In this document: positions 16,409 to 23,152 of the stretch, piece after piece
Layout of the letters: each line of letters opens with the position of its first letter
How positions within the stretch are numbered: the first letter of the stretch is position 1
NCBI GenBank assembly: GCA_903831095.1
Contig: CAIKWD010000023.1
Coordinates: 1 to 34,421, forward strand
DNA: 34,421 nt
DNA from: Candidatus Staskawiczbacteria bacterium
Lineage (GTDB): Bacteria; Patescibacteriota; Minisyncoccia; Minisyncoccales; Staskawiczbacteraceae
Direction: 5' to 3'
Made by a program: the position numbers and the translations under genes
The notes under the pieces: model-generated
What the model saw: only the letters and a program-made list of their open reading frames with translations
The model's database searches: none
What the model was told of the DNA's origin: nothing

Positions 16409-17323
16409 ATGGAAAATACATACAAAATAATTTTCAGCGGAGTAGTTATAACATTATTATTTATCGTGGCAGGATTAATTCCTGCAGTTGCCAATGCTCA
16501 GTCATGCACCTATCACTCATCTCAGAGGTGTGTTGGTTCTAGCTTGTATTGGTATGACTCATGCGGAGTACAGCAAGATTTGGCTCAATATTGCACAAGC
16601 GGATGCATTAACAACTACTGTACAAATACTAACAATTATTCAGCAGGTACTTTAACTGCTTCAAAAACTGTTAGAAACCTTACAGCTGGATCTGGATTTT
16701 CAACTTCAGCTTATGCAAGCCCAGCAGACATGTTGATGTTTATGATTACCTTACAGGCAACAGGACAAGATGTTCAAAATGTCCTTGTTAGAGACACTCT
16801 TCCTGCAAATTTGAATTTCAGCGATCAATTGGTAGTTGCTTGTACAACAAATGGAACTATAAGTACAAACTGTACAAACAATATTTACAACTATACTGGC
16901 AACATAGCTTCTGGTATAAACTTGAGCACTATATATGCAGGACAAACAGTAACTATTACTTACCAGGCAAAATTGGCAAACGCAGACAATTTTGCTTTTG
17001 GAACTACAACTTTAACCAACAATGTTATTGTAACCAGTTCAAGCACAGGATATACTCCTTCAAGTAACGCTTCTATTGTCGTTACAAAATCTTCAGTTTT
17101 AGGAGCTAGCACTGTAAATACTGGTTTGACTGACAACTTCTGGGTAGATTCATTCTTGTTGCCAATGATAATAACTTTATTGGGAATTTGGATGTTTAAA
17201 TCTGGAATGTTCTTTGGAGTTGAAAAATGGATAGATAATAAAAGAATGATTCGAAGAGGATATAAAGCAGAAAGGGAATTCACCAGCAGAATAGATGAAA
17301 TACGTAGAGTAGAGAAAATTTAA
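16409..17323 (+). CDS. surface protein with DUF11-like domain and a candidate C-terminal sorting signal
   Basis: This is a secreted cell-surface protein (304 aa). The signal peptide is about residues 1-30, with a likely cut at AVANA/QS. A small Cys-rich segment (about 33-72, seven Cys) may be disulphide-linked. A beta-rich domain (about 78-225) resembles DUF11 repeats of adhesins (VQNVLVRDTLPANLNFS, AGQTVTITYQAKL). The last part has a 20-residue motif (230-249, see the separate entry), a membrane helix (about 250-270) and a basic tail of about 34 residues. The order motif-helix-basic tail is that of sorting signals. It lies 67 bases after the sortase gene and is the obvious candidate substrate; that pairing is inference. 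There is no Shine-Dalgarno. Confidence 0.85.
   Translation: MENTYKIIFSGVVITLLFIVAGLIPAVANAQSCTYHSSQRCVGSSLYWYDSCGVQQDLAQYCTSGCINNYCTNTNNYSAGTLTASKTVRNLTAGSGFSTSAYASPADMLMFMITLQATGQDVQNVLVRDTLPANLNFSDQLVVACTTNGTISTNCTNNIYNYTGNIASGINLSTIYAGQTVTITYQAKLANADNFAFGTTTLTNNVIVTSSSTGYTPSSNASIVVTKSSVLGASTVNTGLTDNFWVDSFLLPMIITLLGIWMFKSGMFFGVEKWIDNKRMIRRGYKAEREFTSRIDEIRRVEKI
17096..17155 (+). other. 20-residue juxtamembrane motif, copy 1 (candidate sorting signal)
   Basis: Codons for VLGASTVNTGLTDNFWVDSF (residues 230-249 of the 304-aa protein), identical in amino acids to the copy at 32969-33028. It lies just before the last membrane helix and a basic tail. TVNTG within it has the x-x-x-T-G form of a sortase pentapeptide. 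Confidence 0.8.
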
Positions 17324-17340
17324 TCAAAATATGAAACAAA

Positions 17341-17365
17341 AGGCCGTTGTAATGACGGCTTTTTG
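17341..17365 (+). terminator. intrinsic terminator after the surface-protein gene
   Basis: GCCGT/ACGGC stem (17343-17347 with 17355-17359), extended by weak flanking pairs and followed by TTTTT. The next gene starts 19 bases later with no clear promoter of its own. Confidence 0.7.
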
Positions 17366-17383
17366 CGTATAGAATAAATTAAT

Positions 17384-17752
17384 ATGACACAGGAAGAATT
17401 TGAAAAATTAGTCAGCGAAGGAATTGATTCAATAGATGAGAGGTTTTTAGCCATGCTTAAAAATTTAGAAATTGTAATTGAGGACGACCCAACTCCCTCG
17501 CAAATTCAAAAGCTCAGACTGAGAGGAGCTTTTCTTTTCGGCTTGTATGAAGGAATCCCACTTACCAAACGCGAAAGTTATGGCCAAGTTTTACCGGACA
17601 AGATTACAATTTTCAAAAATCAAATAGAAAAGTTTTACTCAAATCCTGAAGATATAAAAAAAGCCGTAAAAAATACTGTGTGGCATGAAATTGCCCATCA
17701 CTTTGGCATGGATGAAAAACAAGTTAGACAAGCTGAAAAAAATCGAAAATAA
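17384..17752 (+). CDS. mini zinc-metallopeptidase-like protein (MetX/DUF1025 family)
   Basis: A short zincin-like protein (122 aa) of the family often annotated as metallopeptidase family protein or possible acetylase/Zn-protease. The zinc motif HEIAHHFGMD (about residues 103-112) is HExxH followed by the family's FGMDE. An upstream block YGQVLPDKITIFKNQIEKF also fits. It is cytosolic, with no signal peptide. The start is nearly leaderless (TTAATATG). The substrate of these small zincins is unknown to me. It follows the terminator of the surface-protein gene and may be transcribed by read-through. Confidence 0.85.
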   Translation: MTQEEFEKLVSEGIDSIDERFLAMLKNLEIVIEDDPTPSQIQKLRLRGAFLFGLYEGIPLTKRESYGQVLPDKITIFKNQIEKFYSNPEDIKKAVKNTVWHEIAHHFGMDEKQVRQAEKNRK

Positions 17753-17772
17753 ATTTCGGTGCATAAATTTTC

Positions 17773-17801
17773 TTGACTGCACTTTTTGTATTTTATATAA
17801 A
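17773..17801 (+). promoter_or_regulatory. strong promoter of an unassigned RNA unit
   Basis: TTGACT (17773-17778), 17 bases, TATAAA (17796-17801). It faces a 330-base stretch with no recognisable protein gene that ends in a terminator at 18135. Confidence 0.8.
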
Positions 17802-17902
17802 TAACTAATCCGCTAGAAAATAATAACCGTTTAACCGAAAGGATTTTAGCTCTTTTAAAAGTATAATCAGCCTCAACAACAAAAAGACGAGAGGGAAGTA
17901 AT

Positions 17903-17980
17903 ATGATTATAAATAAAAGAGACGCAAGGTTTCACAACACAAGAATTCTTAAGAAAGTATCTATAATTAATGGCTCTTGA
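17903..17980 (+). CDS. possible 25-aa basic peptide in the structured RNA unit
   Basis: ATG at 17903 has a GAGAGGGAAG ribosome site four bases upstream, a spacing like that of the other small orphan genes. The product starts MIINKRDARFHNTRILKKVS, is strongly basic and ends at TGA 17980. A second 25-codon ORF overlaps it from 17970 in another frame and is also basic. Neither resembles a family I know. The ribosome site is the only real support, and the overlap with a folded RNA could be regulatory. Confidence 0.3.
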   Translation: MIINKRDARFHNTRILKKVSIINGS

Positions 17981-18104
17981 CTGGCGAGAGCGTCGGGCCC
18001 AAGTCAGTAAGGCGGGTTCGCTTTTCAAGAGGACCCGCCCGGTCTAACCATTCTTTATATTTATATATTAATTCTTTAAACTTCTTATTGTGCGACAATT
18101 CTCA

Positions 18105-18135
18105 AAACCCGGAACTCTTTCCGGGTTCTTTTTTT
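18105..18135 (+). terminator. intrinsic terminator of the structured RNA unit
   Basis: AACCCGGAA/TTCCGGGTT (18106-18114 with 18119-18127), loop CTCT, followed by a run of seven T. It also stands between this unit and the converging recR. Confidence 0.88.
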
Positions 18136-18141
18136 ATAGTT

Positions 18142-18762
18142 TTATTTGCGACCTTCGAGGGCGCTTTCAAGAGTTTCTTCGTCTATATATTCAAGTTCTC
18201 CGCCAACTGGGATTCCTTTTGCAAGGTGAGTAATCCTTCGACTCTGCTCAGGACCTGCGGGTTTTATTGAAAGCCAAACTTCTCGTATAGACTGTTCGAC
18301 TAAAACAGATGTTGTACGGCCTTCGGGAGTTGGGTTTAAAGCAACAATAATTTCTGTAAAATTTCCTTCTTTGACTCTTTTTTTAAGTTCTTCTATTCTT
18401 AGTTGGCTTATATCTTCTTTTCGCATTGTAGCCACTGTTCCACCAAGAATAAAATAAAGTCCAGTATACTTTTTAGTGCTTTCAAGCGAAGACAAATCAG
18501 TTTCTTTTTCAACTATGCAAAGCAAATTTTTATTTCTTGATGTATTTGAGCATATTTTACAAATTTGTCCTTCACCCTCAAAAGGATCAAAACAAAGCTG
18601 GCATAATTTAATTTTGTTTTTAAGTTCTAAAATTGCATTTATGAGTTCGTCGGTTCTTTGCTTTGGCTGTTTCATCAAATAGTAAACAAAACGGCCGGCT
18701 GTTCTTGAGCCAACCGTTGGAAACCTTCTAAAAATTTCAACTAATTTGTCTATTGAATCCAT
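18142..18762 (-). CDS. recR: recombination protein RecR
   Basis: RecR works with RecO/RecF in loading RecA at gaps. The N-terminal helix-hairpin-helix (FRRFPTVGSRTAGRF) is followed by a C4 zinc finger (CQLCFDPFEGEGQICKIC, about 55-72). A Toprim domain comes next (LLCIVEKETDLSSLE...ALNPTPEGRTTS), then the C-terminal AKGIPVGGELEYIDEETL block. The length of 206 is about normal (near 200). Odd feature: where RecR proteins go from a KPSG-like turn directly into the strand before G-PVGG, this one has KPAG-PEQSRR (residues 167-176). That is about four extra residues, encoded by a dispersed-repeat-like sequence (18235-18252). It starts 10 bases after dnaB on the same strand. Confidence 0.94.
   Translation of the reverse strand: MDSIDKLVEIFRRFPTVGSRTAGRFVYYLMKQPKQRTDELINAILELKNKIKLCQLCFDPFEGEGQICKICSNTSRNKNLLCIVEKETDLSSLESTKKYTGLYFILGGTVATMRKEDISQLRIEELKKRVKEGNFTEIIVALNPTPEGRTTSVLVEQSIREVWLSIKPAGPEQSRRITHLAKGIPVGGELEYIDEETLESALEGRK
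18235..18252. repeat. dispersed-repeat-like insertion inside recR
   Basis: The plus strand reads CCTTCGACTCTGCTCAGG, the core of a short element (CCTTCGAC-n-GCTCAGG) that I have met scattered through many unrelated bacterial genomes. In recR it encodes PEQSRR in frame and coincides with extra residues against the family pattern. It is the only copy I found in the window. Confidence 0.45.
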
Positions 18763-18772
18763 TTATTTATTT

Positions 18773-20137
18773 TTAACCGTTTTCTCCTGTTTCTGGAGAA
18801 TATCCGCTTTTATCCAAATCCCTAAAGCTTGCCATACTCTTTTCAAAGTATAATTCTATAGAACCTGTGGCACCATTTCTGTGCTTTTCAATAATAACTT
18901 GGGCAACTCCTGGCTTCAAGCTGTTTTCATTGTAAAAATCTTCCCTGTAAATAAACATAACAATGTCTGCGTCTTGTTCAATGGCTCCAGATTCCCTAAG
19001 GTCGGAAAGTCTTGGAACTTGTGGTACTCGCGACTCAACCGCACGAGAAAGCTGTGAAAGTACCAATACTGGAACATTCAGCTCTTTTGCCAACATTTTA
19101 AGGGCTCTGGAGTTTTCAGTAACCTGCTGGACTGGAGAGGCAAATCTGTTCATTGGTTCCATTAACTGCAAATAGTCGACAATAAGTAAGCTCAAGCCTT
19201 TGGTTGACTGCAACCTGCGAGCCATAGCCCTTATTTGAAGTATATTTACCGAGCCTGCGTCATCTATATATAGAGGAGCTTCAGATAAGCTTCCCATAGC
19301 ATGCTGTATTCTTGAGTAGTCGTCATTGGTAAGCTGACCTGTCCTTAAGTGCCAGGCTTCAATATTGCCCGTAGAAGAGATTAAGCGGTCAGTAAGTTGG
19401 TCTTTACCCATTTCAAGACTAAATATGCCCACAGGCTTATTTTCGCGCACTGCAACGTTTCTGGCAATATCCAAGGCCAACGAAGTTTTACCCATTCCAG
19501 GACGCGCAGCCAAGATAATCAAGTCGGTTTTCTGCAATCCTGAAAGTTTGTTGTCCAAATCTTTAAACCCAGTTGGAACTCCTCGCAAAGCTCCATGATG
19601 TTTTGCCAAGGCGTCTAGTCTTTCAAAGGTTTCAGGTAAAATATCTTTTATGGCAATAAAGTTTTTAGTCAAAGCGCGCTGGCCAATTTCAAAGACAGTT
19701 TTTTCTGCCTTATCCAAAAGGAAATCAACCTCTTCTGATTCATCAAACGCAGACAATCCAATTTCTTCTGAAGCTGAAATCAAGTCCCTCAAAATCTTTT
19801 TTTGCCTGACAATCTTTGCATAATTGGAAACGTGAGTGGCAGTAGGAACTGTATTTATTAATGTAGATAAATAAGAGGATCCCCCAATATCTTCTAATCT
19901 ATTTAATTCCTTTAATCTTGAAGAGACAGAAAGTATGTCTATTGGCTCTGACCTACTGTAAAGGTCAGCCATTGATTGGTAAATATCTTGGTGAATGCTC
20001 TTATAAAAATCTTCAGCTCTAATAAAGTCAACAACTTTGACAATGGCGTCTTTGTCCAACATTAAACAGCCTAACAGACATTGTTCTGCTTCATTATTCT
20101 GTGGAGGAAGTTTTTCTTTTATGGTTTCGTTTGCCAT
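18773..20137 (-). CDS. dnaB: replicative DNA helicase DnaB
   Basis: This is the hexameric 5'-3' helicase of the replication fork. The N-terminal DnaB domain begins LPPQNNEAEQCLLGCLMLDKDAI (about 11-110). The RecA-like ATPase domain carries Walker A at ARPGMGKTS (about 210-218), Walker B in LSLLIVDYLQLM, and the family blocks LAKELNVPVLVLSQLSR and RLSDLRESGAIEQDADIVMFIYR. The length of 454 is normal and no intein is present. A promoter lies just upstream (20155-20183). There is no Shine-Dalgarno. recR follows after 10 bases, so the two are co-transcribed. Confidence 0.97.
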   Translation of the reverse strand: MANETIKEKLPPQNNEAEQCLLGCLMLDKDAIVKVVDFIRAEDFYKSIHQDIYQSMADLYSRSEPIDILSVSSRLKELNRLEDIGGSSYLSTLINTVPTATHVSNYAKIVRQKKILRDLISASEEIGLSAFDESEEVDFLLDKAEKTVFEIGQRALTKNFIAIKDILPETFERLDALAKHHGALRGVPTGFKDLDNKLSGLQKTDLIILAARPGMGKTSLALDIARNVAVRENKPVGIFSLEMGKDQLTDRLISSTGNIEAWHLRTGQLTNDDYSRIQHAMGSLSEAPLYIDDAGSVNILQIRAMARRLQSTKGLSLLIVDYLQLMEPMNRFASPVQQVTENSRALKMLAKELNVPVLVLSQLSRAVESRVPQVPRLSDLRESGAIEQDADIVMFIYREDFYNENSLKPGVAQVIIEKHRNGATGSIELYFEKSMASFRDLDKSGYSPETGENG

Positions 20138-20154
20138 TTTGCGATGTTATTTTT

Positions 20155-20183
20155 TGTATACCAGAAATAGAGATTGGTATCAA
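20155..20183 (-). promoter_or_regulatory. promoter of dnaB-recR
   Basis: Minus strand: TTGATA (20183-20178), 17 bases, TATACA (20160-20155), 18 bases before the dnaB ATG. Confidence 0.65.
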
Positions 20184-20196
20184 TAGCCTACAAACC

Positions 20197-20226
20197 TTTG
20201 ACAGTTGTCAAATAAAATGATATTAT
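20197..20226 (+). promoter_or_regulatory. promoter of the 97-aa gene with an overlapping palindrome
   Basis: TTGACA (20198-20203), 17 bases, TATTAT (20221-20226). The -35 is embedded in a perfect inverted repeat, TTTGACA-GT-TGTCAAA (20197-20212), an operator-like arrangement just upstream of the divergent dnaB promoter. Confidence 0.75.
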
Positions 20227-20280
20227 TTTTTTATCGTTTTGTCTTTGCAATTTTAAAATATTTAAACAGGGAGGGAAATT

Positions 20281-20574
20281 ATGGTTGTTTTTACCGCAAT
20301 TTTCGTAATGTCGGTCATTGGAATCCTGGTTATTCTCAGGCTTATTGATGGATTTTCAGAATTGCCAGAAACTATTTCACTGATCAATAATAATCCTACA
20401 GAGAGATATGATCTGGCATATCCAATAAAATATAACAGATCAGGTCGTCCTAAAAAGGTCACATTTATAACCAAGAGTGGCAGAATTCTTGTCGCTAAAG
20501 TAATTTACAGCAATTTTGGAACCTACCTCAAAAGAGGAAATGGCTCTCATTTTTTAAGGGATATTGTTTCCTAA
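20281..20574 (+). CDS. small membrane-anchored protein, unknown function (97 aa)
   Basis: No family is recognised. One N-terminal hydrophobic helix (about residues 2-22) precedes a soluble domain of about 70 residues. That domain is rich in basic and aromatic residues and ends with a probable beta-strand pair (PKKVTFITKSGRILVAKVIYSNFG). The start has a GGGAGG ribosome site. It has its own promoter with a palindromic operator-like site, a 50-base leader and a terminator, so it is a self-contained unit set between dnaB and cysS. The isolated, tightly bounded layout resembles the other orphan small genes here. Confidence 0.75.
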   Translation: MVVFTAIFVMSVIGILVILRLIDGFSELPETISLINNNPTERYDLAYPIKYNRSGRPKKVTFITKSGRILVAKVIYSNFGTYLKRGNGSHFLRDIVS

Positions 20575-20581
20575 ATACCAA

Positions 20582-20608
20582 GCCCAGCATAAACTGGGCA
20601 TTTTTTTT
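20582..20608 (+). terminator. intrinsic terminator after the 97-aa gene
   Basis: GCCCAG/CTGGGC (20582-20587 with 20594-20599), followed by A and eight T. It abuts the 3' end of the converging cysS. Confidence 0.88.
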
Positions 20609-20609
20609 A

Positions 20610-22004
20610 TTAAAATGTACTTTTTACAATTGTTCCTTTGTCTGTATCCTCAACCAAATAGCCGTTTTTTTCTATTTCATGCCTCAATTCGTCAGATTTC
20701 TGCCAATTTTTGTCTTTTCTGTGCTGCTCTCTATCTTTGACGAGCTTTTTTATTTCAGCGGGAATTGCTTTGTTAACTTTCTTAAAATCTATAATTCCAA
20801 AAATTTTATTGATTTCCTGGAAAAATTTATTTATATCAGTAGATTGTTTTTTACTAATTGAATCCTTATCCATAAACTGATTCAAATTTTTTACAAAATC
20901 AAACAAAACTGCAAAAGCTTGCGGAGTGTTAAAATCATCATCTAGCTGATTGTAAAAATTATTTTTTAAATTTTTAATTAGTACGTTTATTTCTTTTGAT
21001 GACTTTTTATTATTTTGAGTCTTTAATCTTCTTATAAAATCCTCAATTTTTTCAATAGCAGCCCGGACTTCAATCATTACTGATTCAGAATAATCAACAG
21101 GCGAGCGCCACAAATTTTTAACAACAAAAAATCTTATTAAATTTGCTGGACATCTTTTCAATAGGTCACTAATTGTAATGAAGTTTCCTGTTGACTTAGA
21201 CATTTTTTGACCGTTTACAGTTAAAAATCCTACATGCATCCAATATCTTACCAATGGAGATTTTCCAGAAATTGCCTCCATTTGACTTATTTCCGCCTCG
21301 TGATGAGGAAAAATTATATCTCTGGCACCTCCATGAACATCATATTGAGGGCCAAAAAACTTTTCAGTTATAGCTGTATCTTCAATATGCCATCCTGGCC
21401 GGCCGTTTCCAAAAGGTGCGGGCCATGTTGGTTCTGGTTCTTCACAAAACTTCCACAGGCAGAAATCGCCCCTGTTTTTCTTATCTTTACTGTAATCAAT
21501 TCTTGAAACTGCATCTTCTGCTTCCAAAGCAGTTCTTCCGGCTAATTTTCCGTAATTTGGAAATTTACCTATATCATAATAAATTCCATCGCCATCAATT
21601 TTGTAGGCGTATCCTTTCTCCTGTAATCTCTTAACTTGACTTATAATCTCTTTTATATAATTGGTGGCTCTGGCATATTTTGAAACACTGTTAACGCCAA
21701 GCAATTTCATATCTGCTAAATATTCCTTTTCAAATGCAAGTGCTAAATCCTTTGGAGAAACGCCCTTTTCTCGGGCTCTGGCAATAATTTTGTCGTCCAA
21801 ATCTGTGATATTTTGTAAATAAAAAACCTTGTATCCCTTGAACCGCAAGTATTTTACAAATGAATCAAAGGCAATGTAATTTTTTGCATGTCCAATATGG
21901 GAATAATCGTAAACCGTCGGTCCGCAAACAAAAAGATTTACATTTTTTCCTTTAATAGGCTTGAATTCATCCTTGTTGTTTGAAAGCGTGTTATATATTT
22001 TCAT
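20610..22004 (-). CDS. cysS: cysteinyl-tRNA synthetase
   Basis: Class I synthetase that charges tRNA-Cys. The signature motifs are HIGH in YDYSHIGHAK and KMSKS in GQKMSKSTGNF. The family block FVCGPTVYDYSH carries the first zinc ligand Cys, and FPHHEAEISQ carries the His and Glu ligands. The second zinc Cys is missing: GRPGWHIEDTAI has Asp where the E. coli-type enzyme has HIEC. The chosen start (22004) gives MKIYNTLSNN, the usual N-terminus; an alternative ATG four codons upstream (22016) would deepen the overlap with pgsA. The length of 464 residues is normal. It is coupled to pgsA by a 14-base overlap. Confidence 0.94.
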   Translation of the reverse strand: MKIYNTLSNNKDEFKPIKGKNVNLFVCGPTVYDYSHIGHAKNYIAFDSFVKYLRFKGYKVFYLQNITDLDDKIIARAREKGVSPKDLALAFEKEYLADMKLLGVNSVSKYARATNYIKEIISQVKRLQEKGYAYKIDGDGIYYDIGKFPNYGKLAGRTALEAEDAVSRIDYSKDKKNRGDFCLWKFCEEPEPTWPAPFGNGRPGWHIEDTAITEKFFGPQYDVHGGARDIIFPHHEAEISQMEAISGKSPLVRYWMHVGFLTVNGQKMSKSTGNFITISDLLKRCPANLIRFFVVKNLWRSPVDYSESVMIEVRAAIEKIEDFIRRLKTQNNKKSSKEINVLIKNLKNNFYNQLDDDFNTPQAFAVLFDFVKNLNQFMDKDSISKKQSTDINKFFQEINKIFGIIDFKKVNKAIPAEIKKLVKDREQHRKDKNWQKSDELRHEIEKNGYLVEDTDKGTIVKSTF

Positions 22005-22662
22005 GTTTTTTTTCATACTTATTTAATTCTTTAACAAGTATTTTGTTTTTAATATAACCTTTATTATTTAATTCCAATATCCGGTAAAAAATGCTTAAAA
22101 AGGAAAAAATTATGGAAATCCAAAGCATGTCTATAAAAAATACCGACGGAGCATTTGGCCAGACAATTAATATTGCAATGAAAACAATACACAGCATGAC
22201 CATTTTTGTCTTTCCAAAAATATTTGATTCTAGATAAATTTCCTTTGATTTGTAAAACATTGAGGCAACAGCATTTAATATTTCCATTAAAAACAGTGTT
22301 AGCAAAAGCCATTTATGCGGAGTGTACAAGCTATAAAAGGCAATTGGAAAGATTAAAATCCTGTCAGCCGTGGAATCAAGCATTGCTCCAAATTCTGTAA
22401 CCTTGTTTAAGCCACGGGCAACAGATCCGTCCAAAAGGTCTGTTACAACTCCCAGTGTGAAAAGCGAAAATATTAGAATCTTGTCTTCAATTTTAAAAAA
22501 GAAAAGCAAGACAAACAAAAGCAAACCAACAAAAATTCTCACATATGTAATGTGATTTGGGATTATCTTTCTTGGCCAATAAGGCTTAATAAAGAGGAAA
22601 AGAAACTCGTCCCTGTAATGGTCGAGTTTTTCCAGGAAATTTTTAAGGTCGTTTATAATCAT
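21991..22662 (-). CDS. pgsA: CDP-alcohol phosphatidyltransferase (PgsA-like)
   Basis: This membrane enzyme transfers a phosphatidyl group from CDP-diacylglycerol to an alcohol, most often glycerol-3-phosphate. The signature DG-xx-AR-x8-G-xxx-D-xxx-D is intact in DGSVARGLNKVTEFGAMLDSTAD (residues about 76-98). About six hydrophobic helices follow the class pattern. A soluble N-terminal stretch of about 25 residues precedes them. The length of 223 is slightly above typical PgsA. It overlaps cysS, and its promoter is back-to-back with that of gtrA. The accepting alcohol cannot be fixed from sequence; PgsA is the default. Confidence 0.85.
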   Translation of the reverse strand: MIINDLKNFLEKLDHYRDEFLFLFIKPYWPRKIIPNHITYVRIFVGLLLFVLLFFFKIEDKILIFSLFTLGVVTDLLDGSVARGLNKVTEFGAMLDSTADRILIFPIAFYSLYTPHKWLLLTLFLMEILNAVASMFYKSKEIYLESNIFGKTKMVMLCIVFIAILIVWPNAPSVFFIDMLWISIIFSFLSIFYRILELNNKGYIKNKILVKELNKYEKKHENI

Positions 22663-22675
22663 AGGTTAATAGATT

Positions 22676-22704
22676 ATATTAGCAAATTTAACTGCACTTG
22701 TTAA
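22676..22704 (-). promoter_or_regulatory. promoter of pgsA-cysS
   Basis: Minus strand: TTAACA (22704-22699), 17 bases, TAATAT (22681-22676), 13 bases before the pgsA ATG. Its -35 overlaps the -35 of the divergent gtrA promoter. Confidence 0.65.
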
Positions 22705-22727
22705 GGGCAAATCAAATGTGATAAGAT
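22698..22727 (+). promoter_or_regulatory. promoter of gtrA-dnaX
   Basis: TTGTTA (22698-22703), 18 bases, TAAGAT (22722-22727), followed after 12 bases by the gtrA ATG with no Shine-Dalgarno. Confidence 0.5.
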
Positions 22728-22739
22728 TATGCAATAAAC

Positions 22740-23150
22740 ATGAAAATTTTTGGTGATGAAAAATTGGCGGGGCAGGCAACTAGGCATATTATAACTGGCG
22801 GATTGGCTGACCTAGCCGATATTGGATTTTTTAATGTATTTTTACTTTTTATTCCTGATGTTTTTGCCAAAGCGTTTTCTTTTTTAGTAGCCGTGTGTAT
22901 TAAATATTTTGGAAACAAATATTGGGCTTTCAAAAAGCCAGAAACAATAGAGATAAGAAAAGAAATTGTTATTTTTTTATTAGCTACAGCAGTGGGCTTG
23001 GCCATAAACCTTTTATCTTTTTCTTTTTTTGTTAATATAAACACAGGTTTTAGCGTAAATCTTTGGCGCCAAATTTCCGTAATTTTTGCTATGGGTGTTA
23101 CAGCAATTTGGAATTTTTTATCATATAAATTCATTGTATTTAAAAAATAA
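22740..23150 (+). CDS. GtrA-like membrane protein
   Basis: GtrA-family proteins are four-helix membrane proteins thought to move or flip lipid-linked sugars for surface polysaccharides. The 136 residues have about four hydrophobic helices. The family landmarks are the N-terminal QATRHIITGGLADLADIGFF, the central KYFGNKYWAFKKPE, and the C-terminal WNFLSYKFIVFKK. The length is normal. It is followed after two bases by dnaX, so both share a transcript. A glycosyltransferase partner is not in the window. Confidence 0.9.
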   Translation: MKIFGDEKLAGQATRHIITGGLADLADIGFFNVFLLFIPDVFAKAFSFLVAVCIKYFGNKYWAFKKPETIEIRKEIVIFLLATAVGLAINLLSFSFFVNINTGFSVNLWRQISVIFAMGVTAIWNFLSYKFIVFKK

Positions 23151-23152
23151 TT

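Larger units (their letters stand above)
17808..18135 (+). ncRNA. unassigned structured RNA unit, about 330 nt
   Basis: A promoter and a terminator bound this otherwise empty stretch between the mini-metallopeptidase and recR. The core at 17969-18052 is GC-rich and folds neatly. An outer stem pairs AATGG with CCATT (17969-17973/18048-18052). A stem pairs TGACTGGC with GCC-AGTCA (17978-17985 with 17997-17999 and 18002-18006). A seven-pair hairpin joins GGCGGGT to ACCCGCC (18011-18017/18033-18039). The loop of the last hairpin contains CAAGAG (18026-18031), which can also pair with CTCTTG (17974-17979), a possible pseudoknot or switch. I find no RNase P, tmRNA, SRP or 6S signature. Two overlapping 25-codon ORFs lie inside (17903-17980, and 17970-18047 beginning MALDWRERR), so it could be a short basic-peptide mRNA instead. 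Confidence 0.5.

Noticed and set aside
17970-18052. The GC-rich core as a tRNA or tmRNA acceptor domain
   Set aside because: The GGTTCG string resembles a T-arm, but no T-stem, D-arm or acceptor pairing can be drawn around it.
17977-18270. A 97-residue plus-strand reading frame starting near the folded RNA core
   Set aside because: It runs through the folded RNA, the terminator and then antisense to recR; its middle is Asn/Leu/Tyr-rich translated AT-rich spacer. It is best explained as chance.
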